Positions 1 through 7,292 of a stretch of DNA of 17,768 bases are shown piece by piece; the stretch's first letter is position 1; every line of letters starts with the position of its first letter. The stretch comes from Candidatus Zixiibacteriota bacterium (GTDB taxonomy: Bacteria; Zixibacteria; MSB-5A5; SM1-73). The position numbers and the translations under genes are program-made. The stretch is from positions 1-17,768 of the forward strand of contig JAGMBK010000014.1 in NCBI GenBank assembly GCA_023129805.1, written 5' to 3'. The notes beneath the pieces are model-generated. The model saw only the letters and a program-made list of their open reading frames with translations. It was not told the DNA's origin and did no database searches.

Positions 1-202
1 CACCTTTGGGGAGAACACCCGTTCGGTGGAGGTGCACGTGTTCGGATTACAAAAGGATGTCTGCCACCTTAGGTTGGAGCTTTTTGTGGAAAGCTGGGTT
101 AGGGAACCTAAAAAGTTTGCCCATCCCGAGCATTTAAAGGATCAGTTGAAATCAGATGAAAAAAGAATCAAAGAGATGTTCCAAATAGATCGTTCAAACT
201 AA
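1..202 (+). CDS. ribF: RibF C-terminal fragment (riboflavin kinase / FAD synthetase)
   Basis: Only the last 66 codons lie in the window, open from base 2 to a TAA at 200-202. The fragment has a [15 protein letters not shown] stretch, then a beta-rich segment, then a helical tail around [20 protein letters not shown]. This matches the C-terminal riboflavin kinase domain of bifunctional RibF, where a Thr-Phe-Gly...Arg...Glu-x-His segment is followed by a tail with Lys-Phe...Leu...Gln...Asp. The family phosphorylates riboflavin to FMN and adenylylates FMN to FAD in the cytoplasm. The position directly upstream of rpsO and pnp is the usual place of ribF in many bacteria and supports the call. The start and the FAD synthetase domain are outside the window. 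Being a fragment, it rests on a short match plus context. Confidence 0.78.
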   Translation, partial: TFGENTRSVEVHVFGLQKDVCHLRLELFVESWVREPKKFAHPEHLKDQLKSDEKRIKEMFQIDRSN

Positions 203-220
203 ATCGAAAAGATATACTAA

Positions 221-225
221 GGAGG
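221..225 (+). promoter_or_regulatory. Ribosome binding site of rpsO
   Basis: GGAGG lies 5 nt before the TTG at 231. It decides in favour of this non-ATG start, which also gives the standard 89-residue length for uS15. Confidence 0.85.
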
Positions 226-230
226 ATATC

Positions 231-500
231 TTGCCCCTTACCCGGGATAAAAAGGAAAGGTTGATAAGGGAATATCGCATGCATGATGAGGATACCGGTT
301 CGCCTGAGGTTCAGATCGCTCTGCTTACTGAAAGGATCAGTCAGTTGACAGAACACCTGAAGAAACATACCAAGGATTTCAGCACCAGAAGAGGTCTTAT
401 GAAATTGGTGGGGAAAAGAAGGAGGCTTTTAGACTATTTGAAGGATACGGATATGGATGATTATCGAAAGATAGTGAAAGAATTAGGTTTAAGGAAATAG
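231..500 (+). CDS. rpsO: 30S ribosomal protein uS15
   Basis: This is the small-subunit protein that binds 16S rRNA in the central domain early in assembly of the platform. The 89-residue length is exactly that of the family. The signature [16 protein letters not shown] is present, followed by the helix with [25 protein letters not shown], which carries the conserved rRNA-contacting His, Asp, Ser, Arg and Lys residues. The start is TTG at 231, fixed by a strong GGAGG. It lies 28 nt after the ribF stop and 79 nt before pnp, the widespread ribF-rpsO-pnp order. No promoter is obvious in the short gap, so it is probably transcribed at least partly from upstream. Identification is certain. Confidence 0.98.
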   Translation: MPLTRDKKERLIREYRMHDEDTGSPEVQIALLTERISQLTEHLKKHTKDFSTRRGLMKLVGKRRRLLDYLKDTDMDDYRKIVKELGLRK

Positions 501-525
501 TAATTTACCATGGAAGCTGAAATTC

Positions 526-549
526 AACCTCACTTTGATTGAAGTGGTT
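526..549 (+). promoter_or_regulatory. Weak hairpin in the rpsO-pnp gap
   Basis: AACCTCACTT pairs with AAGTGGTT across a short loop with one bulged base, upstream of the pnp ribosome binding site (GGGAG at 568-572). There is no T run, so it is not an intrinsic terminator. In E. coli the rpsO-pnp gap carries a double-stranded leader cut by RNase III and used for PNPase autoregulation. A similar role here is inference from position only. Confidence 0.3.
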
Positions 550-579
550 ATAACTTTTGACTGAGATGGGAGTTTTAGG

Positions 580-2667
580 ATGGAATCAAGATTGGAGATA
601 GAGTTGGGTGGCAAAACCCTGACGGTGGAAACGGGAAAGGTAGCCAAACAAGCTCATGGTTCCGCCATGGTGCGTTTAGGGGATACGGTGATTTTAGCCA
701 CCGCGGTGGAGGCAAAACAGGTTGATGAGGAGCAGGACTTTTTCCCTCTGTTGGTAGACTATCGGGAAAAAGCTTATGCGGCAGGCAAAATTCCGGGAGG
801 CTTTTTCAAAAGGGAGGGACGACCCAGTGAAAAGGAGACGGTAAGCGCCCGACTGATCGACCGGACTTTGCGTCCTCTGTTTTCGGAAGGGTACTTTAAA
901 GAGGTGCAGATCATGGTGACAGTCCTCTCCTCAGATCAGGAAAATGATGCAGATGTGCCGGGACTTATAGGTGCCTCCACGGCTTTAAGCATCTCGGAGA
1001 TACCCTTCTATCAGCCAGTCGGTGCGGTACGGGTGGGAAGGTTGAACGGAGAGTTTATCGCCAACCCTACATTCTCAGAGCTGGAAGAAAGCGACATAAA
1101 CCTGGTGGTGGCAGGAACCAAGGATTTTGTTAATATGGTGGAAGGGGAATGCCGGGAGGTCTCCGAGCAAGACCTGCTCTCCGCTCTGGAGTTTGGACAT
1201 GAGAAAATCAAGCTGATAGTTGGGTTGCAGGAGGAACTCCGCGCAAAAGTGGGCAAGCCCAAGCCGGAAGTAGAAATTCCTTCCAGAAATCCTGAGCTGG
1301 TGGAGGCGGTCTCCGCTCTGGGACTGGAGAAGATAAAGGAAGCTAACCGAGCCGCAGATAAGCTGGGAAGAGAAGAAAAGATGGAAAGCCTTTTGGATTC
1401 GGTTACTCTAAAGCTTCTGGAAAAATTCCCGGAAAGCGAAAGAGAGATCAAGTCTATCCTGCAGGAATTGGAAAAGAAGGACATGCGCCAGATGATCTTA
1501 AATGAGAGGAGAAGAACGGATGGGAGAGATATATATCAGATCCGGCCCATCACCTGCGAGGTGGGCATTCTGCCTCGCACTCATGGATCAGCTCTTTTTA
1601 CCCGGGGACAAACCCAATGTCTGACAGTTGCCACTCTGGGGACAAAAATAGATGAACAGAGAGTGGACGATCTGGAAGGGGAATCCACCAAAAGTTACAT
1701 GCTTCATTATAATTTCCCTCCCTTTAGCGTGGGGGAGATAAAATTTATCCGGGGACCGGGAAGAAGGGAGATTGGGCACGGAGCACTGGCGGAAAGGGCC
1801 ATCCAGCCGGTGATCCCCGGCGAGGAGATCTTCCCGTATACCGTCCGGATAGTCTCGGATATTTTAGAATCAAATGGCTCCTCCTCTATGGCTACCGTCT
1901 GTGGAGGCAGCCTTTGTCTGATGGATGCCGGAGTGCCCATAAAGGCGCCGGTGGCGGGGATTGCCATGGGGCTGATAAAAGAGGAAAATCAATATGCCAT
2001 CCTGACCGATATCCTGGGGTTGGAGGATCATCTGGGAGACATGGATTTCAAGGTGACCGGAACCCGCCAGGGCATCACCGCCTTTCAGATGGACGTCAAG
2101 ATATCCGGAGTAGATCTCTCCCTTCTGGAGGAGGCTTTAGGAAGGGCTAAGGAGGCAAGGCTTTTTGTGCTGGACATGATGCAAAAGACCATAGCCCAAC
2201 CCAGATCTGAGCTTTCCGCATACGCTCCCCGCATCATCATCATTAAAGTGAAGCCTGAGAAAATTGGCGAAATCATCGGTCCGGGCGGAAAGATGATCAG
2301 AAGCATAATCGAGCAGACCGGAGCCAAAATCGACATCGAGGATGATGGTTCCGTCTTCATCGCCTCCGTAGATCAAAAGGCGGGGGAGGCAGCACATGAG
2401 ATGATTTTGCGGCTAATCGAGGAACCGGAGATAGGGAAAGAATACTCAGGCAAGGTGAAAAGAATTACCACATTCGGAGCTTTCGTGGAGATACTTCCCG
2501 GACAGGATGGACTTGTCCATATCTCGGAGATAGATACCCACAGGATCGACAAGGTGGAGGATGTCCTGAGCGTGGGAGATGAGACAAAAGTCAAGATAAT
2601 AGGGATAGATGCGGAAGGAAAAATCAGACTGTCCAGAAAAGCCTGTTTTCCTCAAAAACCAAAATAA
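580..2667 (+). CDS. pnp: Polyribonucleotide nucleotidyltransferase (PNPase)
   Basis: This is the 3'-to-5' phosphorolytic exoribonuclease of the RNA degradosome, releasing nucleoside diphosphates from mRNA. At 695 residues it is full length (E. coli about 711). Two RNase PH cores flank an all-helical linker around residues 210-310. The second core carries the catalytic motif LEDHLGDMDFKVTG, where D483 and D489 match the active-site aspartates known from E. coli (D486, D492). A KH domain follows with GPGG at 567-570, then an S1 domain from about residue 619 (GKVKRITTFGAFVEI, then DGLVHISEI). The C-terminal tail after S1 is short. The ATG at 580 has GGGAG seven bases upstream. It is in an operon-like arrangement with rpsO. 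No missing catalytic residue was seen. Confidence 0.98.
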   Translation: MESRLEIELGGKTLTVETGKVAKQAHGSAMVRLGDTVILATAVEAKQVDEEQDFFPLLVDYREKAYAAGKIPGGFFKREGRPSEKETVSARLIDRTLRPLFSEGYFKEVQIMVTVLSSDQENDADVPGLIGASTALSISEIPFYQPVGAVRVGRLNGEFIANPTFSELEESDINLVVAGTKDFVNMVEGECREVSEQDLLSALEFGHEKIKLIVGLQEELRAKVGKPKPEVEIPSRNPELVEAVSALGLEKIKEANRAADKLGREEKMESLLDSVTLKLLEKFPESEREIKSILQELEKKDMRQMILNERRRTDGRDIYQIRPITCEVGILPRTHGSALFTRGQTQCLTVATLGTKIDEQRVDDLEGESTKSYMLHYNFPPFSVGEIKFIRGPGRREIGHGALAERAIQPVIPGEEIFPYTVRIVSDILESNGSSSMATVCGGSLCLMDAGVPIKAPVAGIAMGLIKEENQYAILTDILGLEDHLGDMDFKVTGTRQGITAFQMDVKISGVDLSLLEEALGRAKEARLFVLDMMQKTIAQPRSELSAYAPRIIIIKVKPEKIGEIIGPGGKMIRSIIEQTGAKIDIEDDGSVFIASVDQKAGEAAHEMILRLIEEPEIGKEYSGKVKRITTFGAFVEILPGQDGLVHISEIDTHRIDKVEDVLSVGDETKVKIIGIDAEGKIRLSRKACFPQKPK

Positions 2668-2773
2668 AGTAGGTTCCACACCCTGATCCACTCAATTCCC
2701 TGGCATTAACCAAGCAGGGCAGAAATCTCCTTTTAGATATTTTGATCATCTCTTAAAGGAAAGGAAAATCAAC

Positions 2774-4066
2774 TTGAAAGAGGTATATAAAAAAACGGTT
2801 TTAGAAAACGGCATCAGGGTGGTTACCGAAAGTATCGATTATGTTCGCTCCATAAGCATTGGAGTTTGGATAGATGTAGGCTCGCGGGACGAGAAAAACG
2901 ACGAGATGGGCACCTCCCATTTCGTTGAGCACATGTTGTTTAAAGGGACCAAGAAACGAACAGCCAAAGAGATCGCCTCCTCCTTGGAATCTGTGGGAGG
3001 CTCATTGAACGCATTTACCGGTCGAGAGCATACCTGTTATTTTGCCCGAGTGCTGGATGAACATACAGACATTGCCTTGGACGTTCTTTCCGATATTCTC
3101 AAGAATCCTCTTTTTAACCCCTCTCATCTGGAGAAGGAAAGGACGGTGATAATCTCTGAGATAAAAGAGCTGGAGGATTCACCAGCCGATCTGGTGCATG
3201 ACCTTTTGATGAGCACCATATGGAAAGAAAATCCCCTGGGGAAGCCGATCATCGGAAGTGTTGACAGCGTGCTGAAGTTGACCAGAAGCAAACTGATCGA
3301 TTTCATGAAGAGAAACTATATCTTTCCCCGGGTGGTAATTGCTGCCTCTGGCAATTTCAAGCATGAGGAGTTGGTGAATAAAATTAAAAGGGAATTTAGG
3401 TTTGGCTCAGATTCTCATCCTGTCCGCAGGATCCAAATTCGGACTTCGGAAGACCAAATGCTTCCCCAAGCAGAACCTAATCGGATGGTGGCAAAGAGAA
3501 AAACCGCTCAGACTCACATCAATCTGGGAGTTTCTACTTTCCCTTACCGGGACAGGAGGAGATATGCGGCATTGGTATTAAGCAATATCCTGGGTGGAGG
3601 GATGAGCTCGCGTCTTTTTCAGAGCATAAGAGAAAAACTGGGACTGGTATATAGCGTGTATACTTTCCTTGATTTCTTTGAAGATGCCGGGGTTTTCGGA
3701 ATCTACATGGGGACTAATAAAAAGAATACGGTTCGGGTAATAGAATTGGTCTTAAAGGAGATTCGGAAGTTAAAGAAGGATAGTCTCACCTCCAAAGAGC
3801 TTTCCCATGCTAAATACCAGTTGAAGGGAAATCTTTTGCTGGCTTTAGAAAGCACCTCCAACCGGATGAACCGGGTGGCTCGATATGAGTTGCTTCTGCA
3901 TGATTATGTGGATCTGGATCAGACCATAAATTCTATCAATAAGATAAAAGCCAAAGACGTAATCGAGGTAGCCGAGGAGTTTTTTAGCCCCGATAAGTTA
4001 TCAGCGGTGGTACTTGGTCCCGTGGGAAAAGGTATGCTGAATCAAGTAGATTGGGGTGAACTTTAA
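2774..4066 (+). CDS. M16 family zinc metallopeptidase (YmxG/MPP-like)
   Basis: This is an insulinase-type peptidase of the short bacterial M16 class related to the mitochondrial processing peptidase subunits. The inverted zinc motif HxxEH is at H49-F-V-E52-H53, with E129 in the ERTVIISEIKELED segment as the likely third ligand. The second half has the conserved GGGMSSRLFQSIREKLGLVYSV segment of the inactive M16_C lobe. The 430-residue length fits the two-domain form. The TTG start at 2774 is preceded by a purine-rich AAAGGAAAGG. There is no signal peptide, so it is probably cytoplasmic. In Bacillus the homologue (mlpA/ymxG) also lies beside pnp, which supports orthology. The substrate is unknown. 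The 106-nt gap after pnp shows no clear terminator, so co-transcription is possible. Confidence 0.93.
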   Translation: MKEVYKKTVLENGIRVVTESIDYVRSISIGVWIDVGSRDEKNDEMGTSHFVEHMLFKGTKKRTAKEIASSLESVGGSLNAFTGREHTCYFARVLDEHTDIALDVLSDILKNPLFNPSHLEKERTVIISEIKELEDSPADLVHDLLMSTIWKENPLGKPIIGSVDSVLKLTRSKLIDFMKRNYIFPRVVIAASGNFKHEELVNKIKREFRFGSDSHPVRRIQIRTSEDQMLPQAEPNRMVAKRKTAQTHINLGVSTFPYRDRRRYAALVLSNILGGGMSSRLFQSIREKLGLVYSVYTFLDFFEDAGVFGIYMGTNKKNTVRVIELVLKEIRKLKKDSLTSKELSHAKYQLKGNLLLALESTSNRMNRVARYELLLHDYVDLDQTINSINKIKAKDVIEVAEEFFSPDKLSAVVLGPVGKGMLNQVDWGEL

Positions 4067-4129
4067 AAAATAACCGACTTTCTTAAAAGAAAAAAACCTA
4101 TCGTTTCTTTTGCTTACTTGAACACATTA

Positions 4130-4164
4130 ACTGCAAACTGATAACTGCAAACTGCAAACTGATA
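4130..4164 (+). repeat. Heptameric tandem repeat, array A
   Basis: Five uninterrupted 7-nt units are read as ACTGCAA, ACTGATA, ACTGCAA, ACTGCAA, ACTGATA. They end 3 nt before the ATG at 4168 and fill the place where a ribosome binding site is expected. The units share ACTG and alternate between two variants. The rest of the 4067-4129 gap is A/T-rich without a gene. Confidence 0.9.
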
Positions 4165-4167
4165 ACC

Positions 4168-5064
4168 ATGTCCGGGCTTTTATGTATGGTGATCCTCCTA
4201 ACAGCACCATGGTTATTCTTTTATATGCTATGGAGGATAAAATATAAAAAGCCACCCAAAGCAACAGTCCCCATCCTGGCTTATCATCAGGTGAGTGATA
4301 GATTCGACCTGAGCATCACCCGACAGAAGGTCAGCCAGTTCGAAAAAGGAATAAGGTTTCTTTATGAGCAGGGGTATAAAGCGATTAGGCTGGAGGAGAT
4401 ATTCAATTCTAATGAGGAATACAATGGAAGGAAGGTAGCTATCACCTTCGATGATGGTTATGAGGACGTATACCTGAATGCATTTCCTCTCTTGCAAAAG
4501 CTCGGCTTTACCGCTTCTATATTTGTCATTACCGGATATGTGGGAAAATACAATGGGTGGGACTATAATTGGGGAAGAAATAAAAAAAAGCATTTAAGCT
4601 GGGAACAGATTAAGGAGATGGCTGATGCCGGATTTGGCTTCGGCTCACATACTGTCAATCATCCTGATCTTACCAAAATCCCACAGCAATTCGTGGAGTA
4701 TGAACTTAAAAGGTCAAAGCAAGTCTTAGAAGATAAGTTAGGTCAAAGGGTGGACTTTTTGTCTTATCCCTTCGGCAGATATAACCGATATGTTCAGAAA
4801 GAAGCAGAGAGATTGGGTTATAAGGGAGCTTATACATTATGTTCAAATTCAAAACAGAATGACTTCCATCCATTTTCTCAAAAGAGGTGGGGAGTTTATC
4901 TTTTGGATTCGTCTTTAACCTTGAAGATAAAATTAAACCAGGGTAAACTGTTCTGGATCGAAGATATGAAAGGGAGAGTCATCAATAAATTTCCGAGCTG
5001 GACCATAATTTTGAAGGGTTCGCCGAATTATGATAGGCTGAACACCACATCTTTAGTTGCATAG
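4168..5064 (+). CDS. Membrane-anchored polysaccharide deacetylase (CE4 / NodB domain)
   Basis: The 298-residue protein has one N-terminal membrane segment (about residues 3-22) followed by a basic stretch, so the catalytic domain probably sits outside the inner membrane. The NodB fold is clear: PILAYHQVS at 35-43 is the strand that opens many of these proteins, TFDD at 93-96 gives catalytic D95 and metal ligand D96, and SHTVNH at 160-165 supplies metal ligands H161 and H165. An SYPFG segment follows near residue 210. Such enzymes remove N-acetyl groups from peptidoglycan or other amino sugars; the substrate is not readable. In Bacillus a deacetylase (ylxY) neighbours pnp and the M16 gene, so the linkage may be old. 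No Shine-Dalgarno is visible; the heptameric array occupies that position. The alternative ATG at 4186 has none either and would cut the anchor. Confidence 0.9.
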   Translation: MSGLLCMVILLTAPWLFFYMLWRIKYKKPPKATVPILAYHQVSDRFDLSITRQKVSQFEKGIRFLYEQGYKAIRLEEIFNSNEEYNGRKVAITFDDGYEDVYLNAFPLLQKLGFTASIFVITGYVGKYNGWDYNWGRNKKKHLSWEQIKEMADAGFGFGSHTVNHPDLTKIPQQFVEYELKRSKQVLEDKLGQRVDFLSYPFGRYNRYVQKEAERLGYKGAYTLCSNSKQNDFHPFSQKRWGVYLLDSSLTLKIKLNQGKLFWIEDMKGRVINKFPSWTIILKGSPNYDRLNTTSLVA

Positions 5065-5085
5065 ATAATTGCCAAGGGTTATCTT

Positions 5086-5285
5086 AGATGCGTATGGGGA
5101 AATTCGAAGCTGGTTTGACGGTGGCGACTCGTATGAGTGCATACGCATGCTCGTTTCGATGCTCGAAGTACGAAGCTGGAAACTGGGGGTGAGGGTCAAG
5201 GGTTAAGATTCGAATATCAAGCTTCGATACGAGTTTCGCCAACGATGCGAAGCTCGTATGAGTGCATACGCACATTCATACGAAT
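5086..5285. repeat. Composite direct/inverted repeat cluster
   Basis: The gap 5065-5355 has no convincing gene. The 20-mer CTCGTATGAGTGCATACGCA occurs at 5128-5147 and again at 5253-5272, each containing a perfect hairpin CGTATG-AGTG-CATACG. CGTATG or its complement occurs six times (5091, 5130, 5140, 5255, 5265, 5277). CGAAGCT or its complement occurs repeatedly (near 5104, 5171, 5218 and 5248). The segment around 5118-5135 recurs in imperfect inverted form around 5225-5250. A degenerate 7-nt periodic stretch lies inside at 5173-5207. It looks like a non-coding repeat element or the remains of several. Confidence 0.75.
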
Positions 5286-5355
5286 AGCCGAGCCTCAAGT
5301 TTCTTTTAGAAAATGAGGTGATATTGATTATAAGGATTCATCCCGAAGGAGTAAA

Positions 5356-5736
5356 ATGAGAGTTTTTCTGTTAAAATGGCTTGTCACTGCCGTCTCAATC
5401 TTCATAGTGGCTAACATTTTCAATTTGATCTATATCGAAAACTTGCAGGTTCTAATCTTAGCCGCCTTGGTGTTAGGTATTCTGAACGTTTTTTTCAGAC
5501 CATTTCTTTTACTTCTGACTTTGCCCATCAATCTGTTAAGCCTGGGACTTTTCACCCTGGTTATCAATGCTTTTCTTCTATATGTGGTTTCAGGGTTAGT
5601 GTCAGGTTTTGAGATCACCAGTTTCTGGAAAGCGTTCTGGGCGGCTCTTCTGATCAGCATAGTGAGCGCTTTGATAAATTTTCTGATTCACAAAGAGCCC
5701 AAGGTAACTATACATACAGTAAACAGTAGGCAGTAG
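5356..5736 (+). CDS. Small four-helix membrane protein, phage_holin_4_2 (PF04020-like)
   Basis: The 126-residue protein is almost wholly hydrophobic, with membrane segments at about 5-25, 30-48, 55-82 and 90-111. The central segment NVFFRPFLLLLTLPINLL followed by SLGLF is characteristic of the family named after mycobacteriophage holin-like proteins. Most members are ordinary bacterial inner-membrane proteins of unknown function, not phage lysis proteins, and nothing phage-like surrounds this one. The ATG at 5356 has AAGGAG eight bases upstream. The last residues (about NSRQ) and the TAG stop are encoded by heptameric array B, so the C-terminus seems to have been set by the repeat. Family assignment is good; the role is unknown. 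Confidence 0.85.
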   Translation: MRVFLLKWLVTAVSIFIVANIFNLIYIENLQVLILAALVLGILNVFFRPFLLLLTLPINLLSLGLFTLVINAFLLYVVSGLVSGFEITSFWKAFWAALLISIVSALINFLIHKEPKVTIHTVNSRQ

Positions 5737-5785
5737 GCAGTAAACAGTAGGCAGTAAACTGAAGACTGAAAACTGGAAACTGAAC
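5717..5785 (+). repeat. Heptameric tandem repeat, array B
   Basis: Ten consecutive 7-nt periods are seen. Six are CAGTAAA or CAGTAGG, then come CTGAAGA, CTGAAAA, CTGGAAA and a 6-nt CTGAAC that runs directly into the asnS ATG at 5786. The array starts inside the preceding membrane-protein gene, supplies its TAG stop (5734-5736) and fills the whole gap to asnS. Confidence 0.92.
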
Positions 5786-7081
5786 ATGAATATTCATTAC
5801 GTTGAGGATATAGCGAAATACGAAGGGGAAAGGGTAACCATCAAGGGCTGGCTTCACAACAAAAGCTCCAAGGGGAAGATTCACTTTCTCTGGATACGCG
5901 ACGGAACCGGCATCATCCAGGGGGTGATGATCAAAGGTGAGGTGGATGAGCAAGTATTCGATCTTTATGATCAGCTCACCCAGGAATCCTCCCTGGAGGT
6001 GACCGGGACAGTAAGAAAGGATCAGAGAGCCCCGGGCGGATATGAGTTAAATCTTTCGGATGTCAAGATCGTTCAGATTGCTCAGGATTATCCCATAACG
6101 CCCAAGCCTCATGGGTCTACATTTTTGTTTGATCACCGTCATCTTTATTTGCGATCGAAACGACCGCACGCTGTTTTAAAGGTAAGAGACGAGCTGATCA
6201 GGGCGATCAGGAGCTACTTCTATGAGAACAATTTTGTTTTGATTGACACTCCCATCTTGACCGGTGCGGTGGGCGAGACCACCACCACCCTGTTCGAAAC
6301 CCAGTATCTAAATGAGGGAAAGGCTTACCTGGCTCAAACCGGACAGTTGTATTTGGAAGCCGCCATAGCGTCGTTCGGCAAAGTTTATTGTTTTGGTCCC
6401 ACCTTCAGAGCCGAAAAATCCAAAACCAGAAGACACTTAACCGAATTCTGGATGGTGGAGGCGGAGGAGGCTTTCTACGATAACGATGATAATATGGATC
6501 TGCAGGAGAATTTCCTGGTATACATCGTAAACTGGGTTGTGGAAAAATGCCAAAAAGAGCTTAAGGAGTTAGAAAGGAACATCTCCGCCTTGGAAAAGGT
6601 TCAAAAACCTTTTCACCGGATCTCCTACGATGAGGCAGTGGAGAGGTTGGAAAAAGCGGGAAGTGATATTCAGTGGGGTTCAGATCTGGGAGGGACTGAC
6701 GAAACCATCCTGACCAAGATGTTTGACCGTCCGGTGTTTGTTTATGACTATCCCAAAGTGTGCAGAGCATTTTATATGAAACCTCATCCTCAAAGAAAGG
6801 ATGTGGTCTTATGCTCAGATCTTCTGGCTCCTGAAGGGTACGGGGAAATCATCGGGGGATCGCAGAGAAATGATGATTACGAGAGCTTAAAAAAAAGAAT
6901 TGAAGAAGAGAAGCTGCCTAAGGATGCTTACGGATGGTATCTGGACATCAGAAGATATGGCTCGGTACCTCATTCCGGCTTCGGTCTGGGAGTGGAGAGG
7001 ACAGTAACCTGGATATGCGGCTTATCTCACATAAGGGAATCCATCCCGTTCCCACGAACTATCTATAGACTTTATCCCTGA
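5786..7081 (+). CDS. asnS: Asparaginyl-tRNA synthetase
   Basis: This class IIb aminoacyl-tRNA synthetase joins asparagine to tRNA-Asn in the cytoplasm. An N-terminal OB-fold anticodon-binding domain (residues about 15-100, with [24 protein letters not shown]) precedes the catalytic core. The [13 protein letters not shown] segment, motif 2 at F203-G-P-T-F-R208-A-E210 with [15 protein letters not shown] after it, and motif 3 at G398-F-G-L-G-V-E-R405 are all intact. The ending [11 protein letters not shown] favours AsnRS over AspRS. At 431 residues it is a compact form, a little shorter than the roughly 460 residues of E. coli. The ATG directly abuts heptameric array B and has no Shine-Dalgarno. 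No T-box leader is present. No alternative start with a ribosome binding site was found just downstream. Confidence 0.95.
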   Translation: MNIHYVEDIAKYEGERVTIKGWLHNKSSKGKIHFLWIRDGTGIIQGVMIKGEVDEQVFDLYDQLTQESSLEVTGTVRKDQRAPGGYELNLSDVKIVQIAQDYPITPKPHGSTFLFDHRHLYLRSKRPHAVLKVRDELIRAIRSYFYENNFVLIDTPILTGAVGETTTTLFETQYLNEGKAYLAQTGQLYLEAAIASFGKVYCFGPTFRAEKSKTRRHLTEFWMVEAEEAFYDNDDNMDLQENFLVYIVNWVVEKCQKELKELERNISALEKVQKPFHRISYDEAVERLEKAGSDIQWGSDLGGTDETILTKMFDRPVFVYDYPKVCRAFYMKPHPQRKDVVLCSDLLAPEGYGEIIGGSQRNDDYESLKKRIEEEKLPKDAYGWYLDIRRYGSVPHSGFGLGVERTVTWICGLSHIRESIPFPRTIYRLYP

Positions 7082-7097
7082 TTTTTGTTTCGGTAGC

Positions 7098-7115
7098 CGC
7101 AGGCTTCAGCCTGCG
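7098..7115. repeat. 18-bp palindrome (8-2-8) after asnS
   Basis: CGCAGGCT-TC-AGCCTGCG is a perfect 8-bp stem with a two-base centre, starting 17 nt after the asnS stop. No T run follows on either strand, so it does not look like an intrinsic terminator. It shares the CT-NN-AG centre with the palindromes at 7196-7213 and 7224-7241. Confidence 0.85.
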
Positions 7116-7160
7116 AGAAAAAGATAAGTTAAGCATGTAAAGAAATATCTAAAATAAATT

Positions 7161-7180
7161 GAGTTCACCCTGAAGGGAAA
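7161..7180. repeat. Degenerate copy of the 7191-7246 palindrome family
   Basis: GAGTTCACCCTGAAGGGAAA keeps the GAGT lead, a left arm like that of the 7224-7241 copy on its reverse strand, and a CCCT-GA-AGGG core. The outer right arm has decayed to A's. Relatedness is by eye only. Confidence 0.45.
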
Positions 7181-7190
7181 AAGTTTTTTT

Positions 7191-7246
7191 GGAGTGTCAA
7201 GCTTTAGCTTGACCTAAAATTTGGTTCACCTAAAGGTGAACACTCC
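7191..7246. repeat. Inverted pair of palindromes with compensating arms
   Basis: The first unit (7191-7214) is GGAGT, then GTCAAGCT-TT-AGCTTGAC, then C. The second unit, read on the reverse strand (7246-7223), is GGAGT, then GTTCACCT-TT-AGGTGAAC, then C. The flanks, spacing and centre are the same. The middle of the arm differs (CAAG against TCAC), and each other arm has changed to match. An A/T-rich 8 nt (7215-7222) separates them. No T tract follows, so they are not ordinary terminators. The 260-nt asnS-leuS gap holds this pair, two further palindromes and a promoter candidate. Confidence 0.85.
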
Positions 7247-7292
7247 AATTTGCCTTCTTAAAATAGTTTTTCAGAGATTACACTAAGCCTGC

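Noticed and set aside
1011..1484. 157-codon open frame on the - strand inside pnp
   Set aside because: It is antisense to a confidently identified gene, Ser/Leu-rich as expected of a shadow frame, and has no recognisable domain.
4086..4110. AAAAGAAA...TTTCTTTT inverted repeat after the M16 gene as a terminator
   Set aside because: The stem is only A/T pairs, has a 10-nt loop and is not followed by a T tract, so it would be too weak.
5128..5272. Two identical 20-mers as a CRISPR array
   Set aside because: There are only two copies, 125 nt apart, with internal related repeats and no cas genes.
5084..5275. 63-codon open frame on the - strand in the repeat cluster
   Set aside because: It is composed wholly of the repeat sequences, and no protein family or good ribosome binding site is seen.
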